From Polyangiaceae bacterium (GTDB lineage Bacteria; Myxococcota_A; Polyangia; Polyangiales; Polyangiaceae): a stretch of 64,000 bases of DNA. A model generated the notes under the pieces. That model made no database searches and had not been told where the DNA came from. It worked only from the letters and a program-made list of their open reading frames with translations. A program made the position numbers and the translations under genes. The stretch covers positions 248,001 to 312,000 of the forward strand of contig JAICTZ010000003.1 in NCBI GenBank assembly GCA_025936115.1, written 5' to 3'. Of the stretch, positions 51,401-60,027 are shown in pieces. Position 1 is the stretch's first letter. Every line of letters begins with the position of its first letter.

Positions 51401-53799
51401 CCGCAGACAGCGGCGCGGCCACGGCCCTTCGCGAAGCGTACGTCGCGCGCGGCGACGTGAACGCCGCCATTCAGCTGATCGAACGCGCCATGGAGCACAC
51501 CGAGGGCGACCGCGCCAAGGCGAAGCTCGCAGGGCAGATCGCCGTGCTCTACAAGCACAAGCTCAAAGACGACCGCCGCGCCGAGGAAGCGGGCAAACGC
51601 GCCGTTCAGCTCGATCCCACGAACCTCGACGGCCTGCTCGTACTCGGCGATCTCGCGCTCGACGCCGGCCGCTACCTCGAGGCGTCCAAACACTACGAGG
51701 TCATCGCCGGCCGCGCCGACTCGCTGCCGCGCCCGGACGCCGTACGCATGCTCATCCGCTACGTCGACGCCCTCTCGCTCTCGGGCTCGACGGAGCAAGC
51801 GCTCGCGCCGATGGACACGCTCCTGCGGCTAGCGCCCGACGACCGCGACGCGCTCGAACGCGTCGCTCAAGTCACCTTCGAGCACGGCTCGCCCGCGCGT
51901 GCGGCCGAGCTGTACGGCACGTTGATCGACCGCTTCGATCCCATCCTCGACGACGACAGCCGCTACCTCGCCTACTATCGGCGCGGCGAATCGCTACGCC
52001 GCACGGGCGAGCTCGCCGCGGCCGTCCCGCTGCTCGAAACCGCGGCGGAAGTCGCGCCCAACAAGACGGAACCGCTCACGGCCCTCGCGCAGGCTTACGT
52101 CGCGCTCGAAAACTGGGACGAGGCCATTCGCACCAAGACGCGCCACCTCGACATCGCCGTCGGTGACGATCGCGTCCAGCTCCTGCTCGACATCGGGGAA
52201 ATCGCCTCGAGCAAGAGCAACGACCGCACCCAAGCGGCCAAGAGCTTCGTCGCCGCGCTCGAAGAGCGTCCCGACGACCGTCGCATCCTCGCGAAGTTGA
52301 TGCAGCTCTACAGTGAGGAAAAGGACTGGAACAAGCTGGTCGAGGTCGTGCTCCGCCTCGCCGACTTCGTCGAAGATCCGAAGCAGCGCGTCAAATACCT
52401 GCACACGGCCGCCAACATCACCGCCAAACAAATCGGTGACACGGGGCGCGCGCTCGAGTTCTACACGCAAGTCTTGGAGCTCGATCCGAGCCTAGAAAAA
52501 GCCGAGAAAGAAGCGCTCGAGCTCTACCTCGATCGCAAGGAATTCGCCGGCGCCGAGCGCATCCTCAAGAACAAGCTCGAACGCGCGACGGCCGCCGACG
52601 ATCAGGCGGCCATGCTCGCGGCGTTCTCGGACCTCGGCGAGGTGTACGAGCAGAGCGGCGCGACCGACAAGAGCATCGACGCGCTCGAAGCGGCCCAGAC
52701 GCTCGACCCGGAAAACCGCGAGCGCGCCGAAAAGCTGAGCGCGCTCTACGCCACGGACCCCGAGCGCTACCTCGACAAGGCAGTCGCCGCTCAGGGCGTG
52801 CTGCTCAAGCAAAATCCCTATCGCGCCGACTCGTACAAGGCCCTGCGCCGCCTGTACACGGAGACGCGGCGCGCCGACTCGGCGTGGTGTTTGTGTCAAG
52901 CCCTCACGCTGCTCAAGCTCGCCGAACCCGACGAAGAGCGTTTCTTCAAGCGCATGCGCTCGGACACGGCCGCGATGGCGCAAGCCGCGCTCACGGACGA
53001 CGACTGGCTGAACCTACTCACCCACCACGACGTGGACCCGCTGCTCACGGCCGTCTTCGCCTTGATCGAGCCCGCCGTCGCCGTGAAACGCGGCCAAGCG
53101 CTGGGCGAGCTCGGCTACGACGAGACCCACGTCATCGACGTCTCGACGCACCCCGCGCCGGTCTGCCAAAGCCTCTACTACGCGGCCGGTGTGCTCGGCG
53201 TCCCGCTGCCGACCATCGTCGAGAATCGCGGCGACCGCGGCGGCCTCGGCTTCGTCGTCGCGCGCGAGCCCGTGATCTCGCTCGGCCGCACCGCGCTCTT
53301 GGCCGACGTCCCGCTACGCCCCGCGGCCTTCATCGCTGCGCGCCAGCTCGCGTACGTGCGCCCCGGCAGCTACCTCCGTCACGTGCTCGAGTCGGGCACC
53401 GCCCTCAAATCCTGGCTCTTTGCCGCGATCAAGCTGACGGCCCCGCACTTCCCCGTCGCCGCCGAGCTCGAGGGTGCCGTCGCCGAAGCCATGCGCGCCC
53501 TCGACACGGGCATCCAAGGACCCGCGCGCGATCAGCTCACCCGCGTCGTCGCCAAACTGCTCCAGTCGGGCACCGCGCTCGATCTCAAGCGCTGGGTGAG
53601 CGGCCTCGATCTCACGGCCGACCGCGCAGGCTTCCTCCTGACGCACGACCTCGAGACGGCGACGACCGTCATCCGCGCCTCCGATGAAGCCTCGAGCGCC
53701 GTGTCACACGAAGATCGCTTCCAAGAGCTCGTGCTCTTCAGCGTGAGCCCGGCGTACTTCATGCTCCGGGAACGGCTCGGGATCACGGTCGATGCGTGA
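48499..53799 (+). CDS. Giant kinase-like/TPR scaffold protein
   Basis: A 1766-residue cytoplasmic protein with no membrane segment. Residues 98-365 have a Ser/Thr kinase fold: G-loop GEGRSAVVYA, HGDLRLDN at 218-225 (catalytic Asp220 kept), DAG at 242-244 for DFG and AAPEQ at 271-275. The ATP-anchoring Lys is Arg126 (YRLRILR) and no clear helix-C Glu is seen, so activity is doubtful. Residues 400-1480 are filled with about 25 TPR-like units, for example ALDGLTRIYRKAQQWQEL. A C-terminal domain of about 280 residues (from DDWLNLLTHHDVDPLL) includes AAFIAARQLAYVRPGSYLRH, a layout like a peptidase helix but without HExxH. It converges with gspN four bases away. Confidence 0.88.
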   Translation: MIETDLLRAELERSFELEELLHLSRDVLGFEPERVGGTAARASFAGALAAHCAEEDAVEALCDAVLALRPDANPELLRIRTTGLVADDELPAGSSFGPFTLALKLGEGRSAVVYAATRDGKDYRLRILRHEATRDRRGLQRFLTVNRLIADIEHEYLPQRLEAGTIDGRHYVAHELLAGETLASRVTRTGPMHGNDARPLLRAVLEALDALHQRRIAHGDLRLDNVVSLRTHEGALRVVLLDAGADRLRARPRLGTGRSDLYATMASPWTAAPEQIRGLDADPRSDVYSFGAMAYALLTGRPPFGDGSALDSAFGHLTRAPATASTLAPKGFVSPEMDELLAQLLEKDPEKRPPNAAAVLASLEQTARVLSIAPPMSPAEVDGLLERLRTEPTNESVAMQLESAAEGAPERVATAFVAAAHELAGDAVQTKKDLLFRAARIHAARAPSLPEAEALYKEIVELDPEDRVAFGALEDVRRRLGKFDELVETLLERVERTGTRSERSRLFAEIGRIYARDIKDRDQALVAFTQALCEDPRQSPIATEVERLAGGRGDTWNDVLTTMTEAAQGDALPPEEKSALFLRAARWYADKAQRLDLALLGYQAVVALDPANEAALDGLTRIYRKAQQWQELGTVLTRRADAAASPAQARDFRAEAAELLELYLNDAASARAMVEAVLAEDPGHVSASNQLVRLCERASDFAGLVKILERRAQAERGEERLKTLSRIAELYEQKLSDDAGAEQRYQAVLDLDAKNLDALRGLDRLYTKAGRFKDLLQNLDLQIEAAATPRQKIALWERIASIYEEEFLDHDKAASALENLLELDPSHDAALGALARHYRALERWDDVAALYERHERILSDPGRKLAILLQRARLLADQLNAPDRAIDAYEQVLTLSPEHPQALEALARLRESAGDADAALAAIDALAAKATTPEAKGEQLVRAAKLLEARGDRDGAIERYKEALDANPADSGAATALREAYVARGDVNAAIQLIERAMEHTEGDRAKAKLAGQIAVLYKHKLKDDRRAEEAGKRAVQLDPTNLDGLLVLGDLALDAGRYLEASKHYEVIAGRADSLPRPDAVRMLIRYVDALSLSGSTEQALAPMDTLLRLAPDDRDALERVAQVTFEHGSPARAAELYGTLIDRFDPILDDDSRYLAYYRRGESLRRTGELAAAVPLLETAAEVAPNKTEPLTALAQAYVALENWDEAIRTKTRHLDIAVGDDRVQLLLDIGEIASSKSNDRTQAAKSFVAALEERPDDRRILAKLMQLYSEEKDWNKLVEVVLRLADFVEDPKQRVKYLHTAANITAKQIGDTGRALEFYTQVLELDPSLEKAEKEALELYLDRKEFAGAERILKNKLERATAADDQAAMLAAFSDLGEVYEQSGATDKSIDALEAAQTLDPENRERAEKLSALYATDPERYLDKAVAAQGVLLKQNPYRADSYKALRRLYTETRRADSAWCLCQALTLLKLAEPDEERFFKRMRSDTAAMAQAALTDDDWLNLLTHHDVDPLLTAVFALIEPAVAVKRGQALGELGYDETHVIDVSTHPAPVCQSLYYAAGVLGVPLPTIVENRGDRGGLGFVVAREPVISLGRTALLADVPLRPAAFIAARQLAYVRPGSYLRHVLESGTALKSWLFAAIKLTAPHFPVAAELEGAVAEAMRALDTGIQGPARDQLTRVVAKLLQSGTALDLKRWVSGLDLTADRAGFLLTHDLETATTVIRASDEASSAVSHEDRFQELVLFSVSPAYFMLRERLGITVDA

Positions 53800-53803
53800 G
53801 CGA

Positions 53804-54805
53804 CTACTTCGGAGCGTGCGGTAGCCCGGGCTTCTTCGGCACGGCGCCGCCGCTCGGGAAGAACACCGGGTTACTGAGCGAGCCGTTGACGCGCCAGGAG
53901 TAGAAGCCGTCCGGGCGCTTGGCGCGGCGGTTCTTGGCGTCGAGATCGAAGGCGCCCGAAGGGCCGAACAGAGCGCGCGTCATGTCGTCCTTGTTCGTGT
54001 AGTGGTCGGTGAATTTGAACTCCGCCGAAAGGCTCAGGATGCTCTGTTCCGCCTGGTCGCGCAGGCGAATCGTACCCTGGGCGTTCAGCTGCAGATCGGG
54101 GCCGTTGGCGGCGAGCTCGGTCACGTTGACCTGGCCGCTCTTCACTTCCGCTTCGAGTGTGAGCTCGCCCGCGTCGAGCTTCGGCAGCGCGATGATGTCC
54201 CGGATCTTGGCTTTGCCGTCGCCGACCGAGAGGCCCGCGAGCTTCAAGGAAACTTTGCCCTCGGCCTTGCTCAGGCGCGCCTCGGGCGTGACGAGGTTTG
54301 CCGTACCCGAGAGTTTGCCCGAGACCGGGAGGCCGATGAGCCCCGCGAGCACGGGCGTCTGGCCGAGGTCGAGACTTTCGAGCTCCACGTCGAGCATGCG
54401 CTCGGCGTCCGAGTCCGTCACGCTGCCGTCGAGGCTGCCGCCGAAGGCTTTGGCGCCGAAGCTTACGACGCGGCGGCCGAGCAGCAGCGAGAACAAGGAA
54501 ATCCGCGCGTGAGCTTGTTCGACCGTCGTGACCTTGGGTTTGACGGGTTTGCCGGTGGGGTCGGGCGGCGGGGTCGAGATGAGTCGCATGCCGTCGGCCT
54601 CGACGCCGCTCAGCCAATAGGAGCTGATCGAATCGACCTCGAGGCGCAGCGGATCGGGTCCCGTCTGGCGAGCGTTGAAGTCGTGGACCAGGCGTTCCTT
54701 GAGCCGCTCGTAAGGGAACGTGAGAAAGAAGAAGACGACCAGCATGAGCCAGTAAAAGGCTCCGTAGCCAATCGCGAGCAGGATCTTGCGCCGGCGCGGG
54801 GTCAC
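53804..54805 (-). CDS. gspN: Type II secretion system protein GspN
   Basis: A 333-residue bitopic inner-membrane protein with one N-terminal membrane segment (GAFYWLMLVVFFFLTFPY) and a large periplasmic part of repeated beta-strand sequence (LPVSGKLSGTANLVTPEA, LTLEAEVKSGQVNVTELA), typical of GspN and AsmA-like folds. GspN is optional in type II systems. It is the last gene of the operon; its GTG overlaps the gspM stop (GTGA). Confidence 0.88.
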   Translation of the reverse strand: MTPRRRKILLAIGYGAFYWLMLVVFFFLTFPYERLKERLVHDFNARQTGPDPLRLEVDSISSYWLSGVEADGMRLISTPPPDPTGKPVKPKVTTVEQAHARISLFSLLLGRRVVSFGAKAFGGSLDGSVTDSDAERMLDVELESLDLGQTPVLAGLIGLPVSGKLSGTANLVTPEARLSKAEGKVSLKLAGLSVGDGKAKIRDIIALPKLDAGELTLEAEVKSGQVNVTELAANGPDLQLNAQGTIRLRDQAEQSILSLSAEFKFTDHYTNKDDMTRALFGPSGAFDLDAKNRRAKRPDGFYSWRVNGSLSNPVFFPSGGAVPKKPGLPHAPK

Positions 54806-55458
54806 TGGCTCTCCTCGCTGCCGCTGTGCGCCGAGGATATTTCTCCCGTCGCCGGGGCGCTCGCCGTGTCGCTCGACGCCGCCGGAGCGCCGCCGTCGAC
54901 GCCCGGTTTGGCGCCGGGCTTCGGCTCCGGGGCTTTGCGATCGAAAGCGCTCACGACGAGGTCTACGTCGTAAGAGTCCGGGTCAGGACGTTTACGGATG
55001 TCGATCTGAGACACCTTGATCGGGTGGCCGGAGAGCTCGATTTTCTCGAGGAAGCGGACGAGCTTCAACATGCCGACCTTCCGCAGCGTGACCTTGGTCG
55101 AGCGCTCGTCGAAGCGTTTGCCGCGCGGGACGACTTGACGGTCCTGGCTCTCCGGAATTTCGACGCCCACGTCGCTCGCGAGCTTGGCGAGGAAGGCTTG
55201 GAGCTGCGGCGCGGGGCTCCTGTAACGCTCGGTGAGCGCGAGCTTCTCGGCCTTGGCGTGTTGGATCACGTCGGATTGTGACTCGATCGCGGTGATCGCC
55301 TCGCGCACGGCTTCGACGTCGGTCTTCTTGCTGTGCAGGACCGCGAGCAGCGCGATCGGCGGCGCGAGGATGATGCCGATGCCGGCGATGAGCGCGGCGA
55401 AGCCGAGCAGGCGACGCTCGCGTTCTTCGAGGCCTTGGAGCCGTTCGCGGAGGTTCAC
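54802..55458 (-). CDS. gspM: Type II secretion system protein GspM
   Basis: A 218-residue inner-membrane assembly protein. Start NLRERLQGLEERERRLLGF, then one membrane segment AALIAGIGIILAPPIALLAV, then a periplasmic ferredoxin-like domain (VTLRKVGMLKLVRFLEKIE) and a low-complexity tail. GTG at 55458 overlaps the gspL stop (GTGA), and the end overlaps gspN. GspM normally pairs with GspL to anchor GspE. Confidence 0.88.
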   Translation of the reverse strand: MNLRERLQGLEERERRLLGFAALIAGIGIILAPPIALLAVLHSKKTDVEAVREAITAIESQSDVIQHAKAEKLALTERYRSPAPQLQAFLAKLASDVGVEIPESQDRQVVPRGKRFDERSTKVTLRKVGMLKLVRFLEKIELSGHPIKVSQIDIRKRPDPDSYDVDLVVSAFDRKAPEPKPGAKPGVDGGAPAASSDTASAPATGEISSAHSGSEESQ

Positions 55459-56951
55459 GGTGCCGCCTCGCCTTCGGCGGGAGCGGTCTTTTCGCCGGCA
55501 GCCGGTTTCTTTTTGGCGCCCACTTCGTCGGGGCAGCGTACGTCGTACTCGAGCACGTACTTTTGTTTGCTGCCGTTCACCACTTGGGAAACTTTGGCGA
55601 TTTTGGCGTCGTTCACGCAAGGGGTTTCGGAGATTTTGTCGCGCACGAGCGACGCGTCGCCCGTCGTGTTCACGACCGCTTGAATGCGGACGTGGCCGCG
55701 CTGCATGTCGAGCTCTTCGATGTCGTGCGTGACGCTCATCGGGATGGCCTTCGAAATTTCGACCATGACGTCGAAGGCATCCATGCGCGGCATCGGATCA
55801 CTCTCGGCTCTGGCCTTCGTCTGCTCCAAGAGCTCGGTCGCCTCCGCCGGATCGGTCGTGCCTTTCTCGAACGCGCTCTGCGTCGTGCGCTCGAGCTCGG
55901 CCGTCGCGGCGTCGAGGTCGCGCCCGAGCGCGCGCAGCTCCGCCCACATCGCGAACAGGAAGCTCACGGCGACGGAGCCGACCAACCCCGTCAGGAGCGG
56001 GGCCTTTTCCTTCAGGAACGAGAAGCCGCGCTGGAACGCGAGCGGACCGCGGCGCAGGTCGATGTCGTGGCCGCGTCCGGCGGCTCCGAGCGCGAGCCCG
56101 ATCGCCTTCGCGTAACGCGGCAAGACCGGGAGCTGCTCCGGCAAAACGCCCGGCAGCGAGAGCGGCGGCAGCGGCCGCACGGGAACGCCGAGCTCGTAGC
56201 CGAAATACGCCTCCGCGCCGGGCGACTGCGCGCCGTCACCGACGAGATAGAGCGCCGTCACGGCCTCCCCGCGCTCGGCCACCCACGCGAGGAGCGTCTG
56301 GCGGAGCTCGGCGGCCAGCGCCGGTGCGGCGTCGGGCAAGCCGTCCGTGCCGCGCGAGAGCGTGCGCACGAAGAGCGCTTCCCCTGCGACGAGCACCGTG
56401 ACCTCGGTGGTGCGGCCGCCGAGATCGACGATCGCGATCGGCTCGGGCGCTCTGAGCTCATGCGAGAGCGTCGTCAGATTCGCGAGCGAGAGCGCGCCGT
56501 GGCCGACGCGATCGGGTTCACGGCCGATCGCGCCGCGCAAGAGCTCGATGCGCTGCCGGACTTCTTCGGTGCGCGCCGCGGTCGCGAGCACGACGAGCGG
56601 CTCCTTGTTGTCCTTGCGCCGCAAGAGCCGGTGTCCCCAAACGAGCTCGTCGACTTCGACCGGGACGGCTGCTTCGAGCTCGAACTGCAGGATCTGGTCG
56701 ATTTGCTTGAGCGCCGTCACGGGCATCGTCAGCCGGTGCGTGAAGGTGCGATCACCCTCGAGCGCGACGCCGACCGCTTCGATTTGCGGCGTGAGCGCGA
56801 AGGCCGCAGCGCGTACGGCCGCCTCGAGCGACGGATGATCGGCGATCGTCGTGTCGGCGAGTGCACTCAGCGCGAGCTTGCGAAACCCAATGTCCAGCAC
56901 GGCCGCGGTGACGACGCGGGAGCCGATGTCGATGCCGAGAAAGCGTCCCAT
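55455..56951 (-). CDS. gspL: Type II secretion system protein GspL (PilM-like)
   Basis: A 498-residue inner-membrane protein. The cytoplasmic part has the actin-like fold seen in GspL and PilM: FLGIDIGSRVVTAAVLD at the start, and IAIVDLGGRTTEVTVLV near residue 185. A single membrane segment (LLTGLVGSVAVSFLFAMWA) lies near residue 330, followed by a coiled coil and a ferredoxin-like periplasmic domain. The cytoplasmic part is closer to full-length PilM than in enterobacterial GspL. It should recruit the ATPase GspE. Confidence 0.92.
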   Translation of the reverse strand: MGRFLGIDIGSRVVTAAVLDIGFRKLALSALADTTIADHPSLEAAVRAAAFALTPQIEAVGVALEGDRTFTHRLTMPVTALKQIDQILQFELEAAVPVEVDELVWGHRLLRRKDNKEPLVVLATAARTEEVRQRIELLRGAIGREPDRVGHGALSLANLTTLSHELRAPEPIAIVDLGGRTTEVTVLVAGEALFVRTLSRGTDGLPDAAPALAAELRQTLLAWVAERGEAVTALYLVGDGAQSPGAEAYFGYELGVPVRPLPPLSLPGVLPEQLPVLPRYAKAIGLALGAAGRGHDIDLRRGPLAFQRGFSFLKEKAPLLTGLVGSVAVSFLFAMWAELRALGRDLDAATAELERTTQSAFEKGTTDPAEATELLEQTKARAESDPMPRMDAFDVMVEISKAIPMSVTHDIEELDMQRGHVRIQAVVNTTGDASLVRDKISETPCVNDAKIAKVSQVVNGSKQKYVLEYDVRCPDEVGAKKKPAAGEKTAPAEGEAAP

Positions 56952-58472
56952 TCAATCAACCCTGAAATAGATGATACTACCGCCGGGCGAGGGCTTGAGC
57001 ACTGCTTGCATCGCCATGTTGGCGGCCGTCTGGCCCGACGAAGCGCCGCCCGCCGTGGTCGGCGCGGTCGACAGCGACCCGGCCGTATTCGTGAGGGCGT
57101 TCTGTGCCGCGTTCATGGTTTGCAGGGCGGCCATGTTGACGCCCGGCGCAGGCGCGGCGCGGAAATCGACGACGGCGTGGATTTTCGAGTGCGTGATGCG
57201 CGAACCCGACTTCACCCGCCCGGTCGCGTAGATGCTGAACACCTTGCTCTCGGTGCCCATCTGCTTTTTGAGCACGTCGTTCGATTTGAACACGATCGGC
57301 ATGACGCCGAGGCTCGTGAGCACCGGGCCGAACAGGCCCTTGCCCTGCATCGAGGAGATGAACAGATCGGGCGAGCCGAAGAGCGGCGCTCCCCGCGTGA
57401 AGGTCCGCACGAGCCCGAAGGCCATCAAGAATTTTTGGGCTTCCATCGGGTCGTGGCACATGGGCGTGGTCGTCGGATCGACGTTCGAACAGACGAGCGC
57501 GTAGAGCGTCTGCGGGTTCGCCGTGTTGACGTTGACCGTACCCGTGCCCCAAACCGTCACCGTGCGCTTGGACGGGTCGTCCGGATCGGGATCGATGAAC
57601 GTCGACCAGAAGTCTTCACTCATGCCCCGCACGCGGTGGAGCTCCTCGAAGCTGTCGAGCGCGGCGTTCTTGCGCTCGTAGGGCCGCGGCAGCGACTGGT
57701 AAAAGCCGTCTTCGGCGCCGGTCTGCTGCGCCGTCATCGAGGTCGGATCGCAAAACGACTGATCGGCGTCCTGGTCGGGATCGATGAAGTCGATGATGGC
57801 GCCGCAAATCGCCTGGCGATCGGAGTGCTGGCCGTCCGCGTCGCGGCTCGAAAACAGCGGATCGTACTGCGGGCCCGCCATCAGTCCCGCGAGCTGCGAA
57901 CCCAAGCGCGCCTTGGAGAACGAGTCGCCGCGCGCGGGCGCGTTGAGGTCGATCTTCGAATCTTCGTCGACGATTTCGAGCTCGAAGCCGGCGCCGTCGA
58001 GGCCGAGATTCTTGCCGTTGGCGATGTCGAGACCCGCGAGCGAGGCGAAGCCCTCCGCGCCTTCCTTGTCGTTGAACGCGCCGAGCACGCGCGGCGCGTG
58101 ATCCCAGACCGGCAACTGCGGGACGGTGCCCCCGAAGAGCAAGCCGAGGATCGGGCTCACGGCCTTGCGAATCGTCGGCTCGGCGGCGATGAGCAGGCGC
58201 GACAGGTTCACGCCGCTCTTGGCGGCGTATTCGGCGATGAGCTGGTCACGCGTCGCGAGCGCGCTCGCGAAGTCCGCCGAGCTCTCGTCCTGGCTCTCGG
58301 TGAGCATGACCGTCAAGATCGTGAGGGCGCCGATCACGAGGAGCAGCGCCACGCCGCGCTCGCGCCCCAAACGACGGCGGCGCGCGCGGCGCACCAGCAA
58401 CGCAGCGACGAACTGCCGCTCCGGTTGCAGTTCGCGCCGGCTGCGTCGCTGGAAGTGAGTACGCACGCTCAT
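56952..58472 (-). CDS. gspK: Type II secretion minor pseudopilin GspK
   Basis: Tip component of the pseudopilus. The leader is long and basic and ends GRERG, cleaved before VALLLVIGALTILTVMLTES; GspK normally lacks Glu at position +5, as here. The conserved ESSADFASALATRDQLIAEY and the metal/SAM-like region NAPARGDSF fit the family. At 506 residues it is much longer than enterobacterial GspK (about 320). ATG at 58472 overlaps the gspJ stop (ATGA). Confidence 0.92.
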   Translation of the reverse strand: MSVRTHFQRRSRRELQPERQFVAALLVRRARRRRLGRERGVALLLVIGALTILTVMLTESQDESSADFASALATRDQLIAEYAAKSGVNLSRLLIAAEPTIRKAVSPILGLLFGGTVPQLPVWDHAPRVLGAFNDKEGAEGFASLAGLDIANGKNLGLDGAGFELEIVDEDSKIDLNAPARGDSFSKARLGSQLAGLMAGPQYDPLFSSRDADGQHSDRQAICGAIIDFIDPDQDADQSFCDPTSMTAQQTGAEDGFYQSLPRPYERKNAALDSFEELHRVRGMSEDFWSTFIDPDPDDPSKRTVTVWGTGTVNVNTANPQTLYALVCSNVDPTTTPMCHDPMEAQKFLMAFGLVRTFTRGAPLFGSPDLFISSMQGKGLFGPVLTSLGVMPIVFKSNDVLKKQMGTESKVFSIYATGRVKSGSRITHSKIHAVVDFRAAPAPGVNMAALQTMNAAQNALTNTAGSLSTAPTTAGGASSGQTAANMAMQAVLKPSPGGSIIYFRVD

Positions 58473-59185
58473 TGGATCGCGAACGAAAGCGGCTGGTTGA
58501 TGTTGATGGGCACCGTCGTTTCGAACCGCAGCGACCCGCGCAGGCGTCCCGACGCACTCCTGCGCCCGCCGTTGACGACCAGGGTCACTCGCACGAAGAG
58601 CGGCATCCGGTTCTGCTGGCCGGTCGCCGAGGTGCTGTCCCAGGTGTCGACCCACTGGCTCGTCGTCGGATCGAGGAACGCGAGATCGAAGAGATCGATG
58701 TCTGTGGCGACCACGTCGATACGTCCGCCCTTGTCCGGGTAGAGATCGAGATACTGGCTGCTCCGGCGCACGAGGTCGGTCGTGCCGGGCGTTTCGAGGC
58801 TGTCTTCGCCGAAATAGGAAACCTCGAGCTCGTCGGTGACGTGTGAGTTGCGGTCGCGGCGGATGTTCGTGAAGGTGTTGAAGTCGATGCGATCGGCCGG
58901 GGTCGATTGCTTGCCCATGAACGACGTCTTCAGCGCGGCGATTTGTTGGTTGATGGGCAGGTGCTGTGAAATGTAGGCGCTCTGCAAATCGCGCACGAGG
59001 CGCGAGAGCGCGATGCGCCCTTCGCGGTAGCGATCCTGCACGCGCGTGAGTCCGTCGCGCGTGTGCTTCATTCCGTTGAAGGCGCCGTAGAGCAGCATCG
59101 TGATGAACGCGAGCACCGTGATCGCCACGATGAGCTCGAGCAGCGTGAAGCCGCGCAGCGAACGACGCGCACGCACGTAGGTCAA
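58469..59185 (-). CDS. gspJ: Type II secretion minor pseudopilin GspJ
   Basis: A 238-residue prepilin-like protein with leader MTYVRARRSLRG and cleavage before FTLLELIVAITVLAFITML (Glu at +5). The globular part contains VRDLQSAYISQHLPINQQIA and a C-terminal VTLVVNGGR strand, as in GspJ. Start overlaps the gspI stop (ATGA). Confidence 0.93.
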   Translation of the reverse strand: MTYVRARRSLRGFTLLELIVAITVLAFITMLLYGAFNGMKHTRDGLTRVQDRYREGRIALSRLVRDLQSAYISQHLPINQQIAALKTSFMGKQSTPADRIDFNTFTNIRRDRNSHVTDELEVSYFGEDSLETPGTTDLVRRSSQYLDLYPDKGGRIDVVATDIDLFDLAFLDPTTSQWVDTWDSTSATGQQNRMPLFVRVTLVVNGGRRSASGRLRGSLRFETTVPININQPLSFAIQ

Positions 59186-60027
59186 TGCGTGTCCGTCAGC
59201 GGCTGAGGCGCCGCGCCCTGCATGAGACCCGGAGAACCGACGCCGGCTCCGAGCCCGCCAAAGGTCGCGCCGGGCATTCCGGGCATTCCAGGAATCCCGG
59301 GCATTCCGGGCATTCCGGGCATCATGCCGCCGTCGCCCATCAACCCGCCGTCCGGCAGGCCTTGCTGCGGATTCGTGATGTATTGGGTAATGCGAAGCGT
59401 CCGCTCCTTCGAGCCTTCGCGCCAGTGCACCGTCACGATCGCCTTGCGAATGCTCTCCTCGAGCATCGGTTTGAGCGTCGGATACACCATGCTCATCGCC
59501 ATCGAAGCGATGCCGTCCACGCCGCTCATCGAACCGCTAAGCGAGCTCGCGAGCGTACTCATGTCCGGCTTGGCGCCGAGCGGGTCGCTCTTTCCGCCCT
59601 GGAGCTGCATCAGCATCCCGAGCGGCCCTGCGGACGACGACGAGAAATCCATGCCCGCGCCGAGGTTCATCTCCGTCGACGCGAGGCCGCCGTCGATACC
59701 GCCGTCACCCCCCAAGTTCTGGTCGGGCAGCGTGACGCGCTGAACCTTCCAGCTGCAGGTGTAGCCGTCGGCGGGCTGATCCATGCAGCATGGCCCTTCG
59801 CCGTCGGCATCGACGTAGGGGAAACCCTTCTGCAGGAGCTCGACCTCGACCTCGCTCATGCGACAGCGAGCGAGTCCCGTCGCGAGGCTGATGTGTTCGG
59901 TGCGCGTCGCGCTCGCGAAGAGACCCGTTTGGGCCCCGAGCAACACCGACAGGCCGAGGCCCAAGATGGCGATCGCCATCAGCACTTCGAGCAACGTGAA
60001 GCCCCGGTTCAAAAAGTGCCGGTTCAA
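59182..60027 (-). CDS. gspI: Type II secretion minor pseudopilin GspI with Met-Pro-Gly repeat tail
   Basis: Prepilin leader MNRHFLNRG cleaved before FTLLEVLMAIAILGLGLSV identifies GspI together with its place between gspH and gspJ. The core is interrupted by a Gly/Ser/Met-rich insert (about residues 95-165), and the C-terminus carries a run of Met/Ile-Pro-Gly triplets (about residues 233-253) and a Gly-rich tail. At 281 residues it is about twice the usual length for GspI. ATG at 60027 overlaps the gspH stop (ATGA). Confidence 0.9.
   Translation of the reverse strand: MNRHFLNRGFTLLEVLMAIAILGLGLSVLLGAQTGLFASATRTEHISLATGLARCRMSEVEVELLQKGFPYVDADGEGPCCMDQPADGYTCSWKVQRVTLPDQNLGGDGGIDGGLASTEMNLGAGMDFSSSSAGPLGMLMQLQGGKSDPLGAKPDMSTLASSLSGSMSGVDGIASMAMSMVYPTLKPMLEESIRKAIVTVHWREGSKERTLRITQYITNPQQGLPDGGLMGDGGMMPGMPGMPGIPGMPGMPGATFGGLGAGVGSPGLMQGAAPQPLTDTH
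59268..59326 (-). repeat. Nine-base repeats coding Met-Pro-Gly triplets
   Basis: On the plus strand the unit gggcattcc recurs five times with one variant (aggaatccc) between. It encodes the collagen-like MPG run in GspI and could vary in copy number. Confidence 0.9.

Noticed and set aside
55563..58742. Open frame of about 1059 codons on the plus strand, antisense to gspL and gspK
   Set aside because: Same codon-bias shadow: Arg-rich composition, no motif, and the opposite strand holds an unbroken gsp operon.
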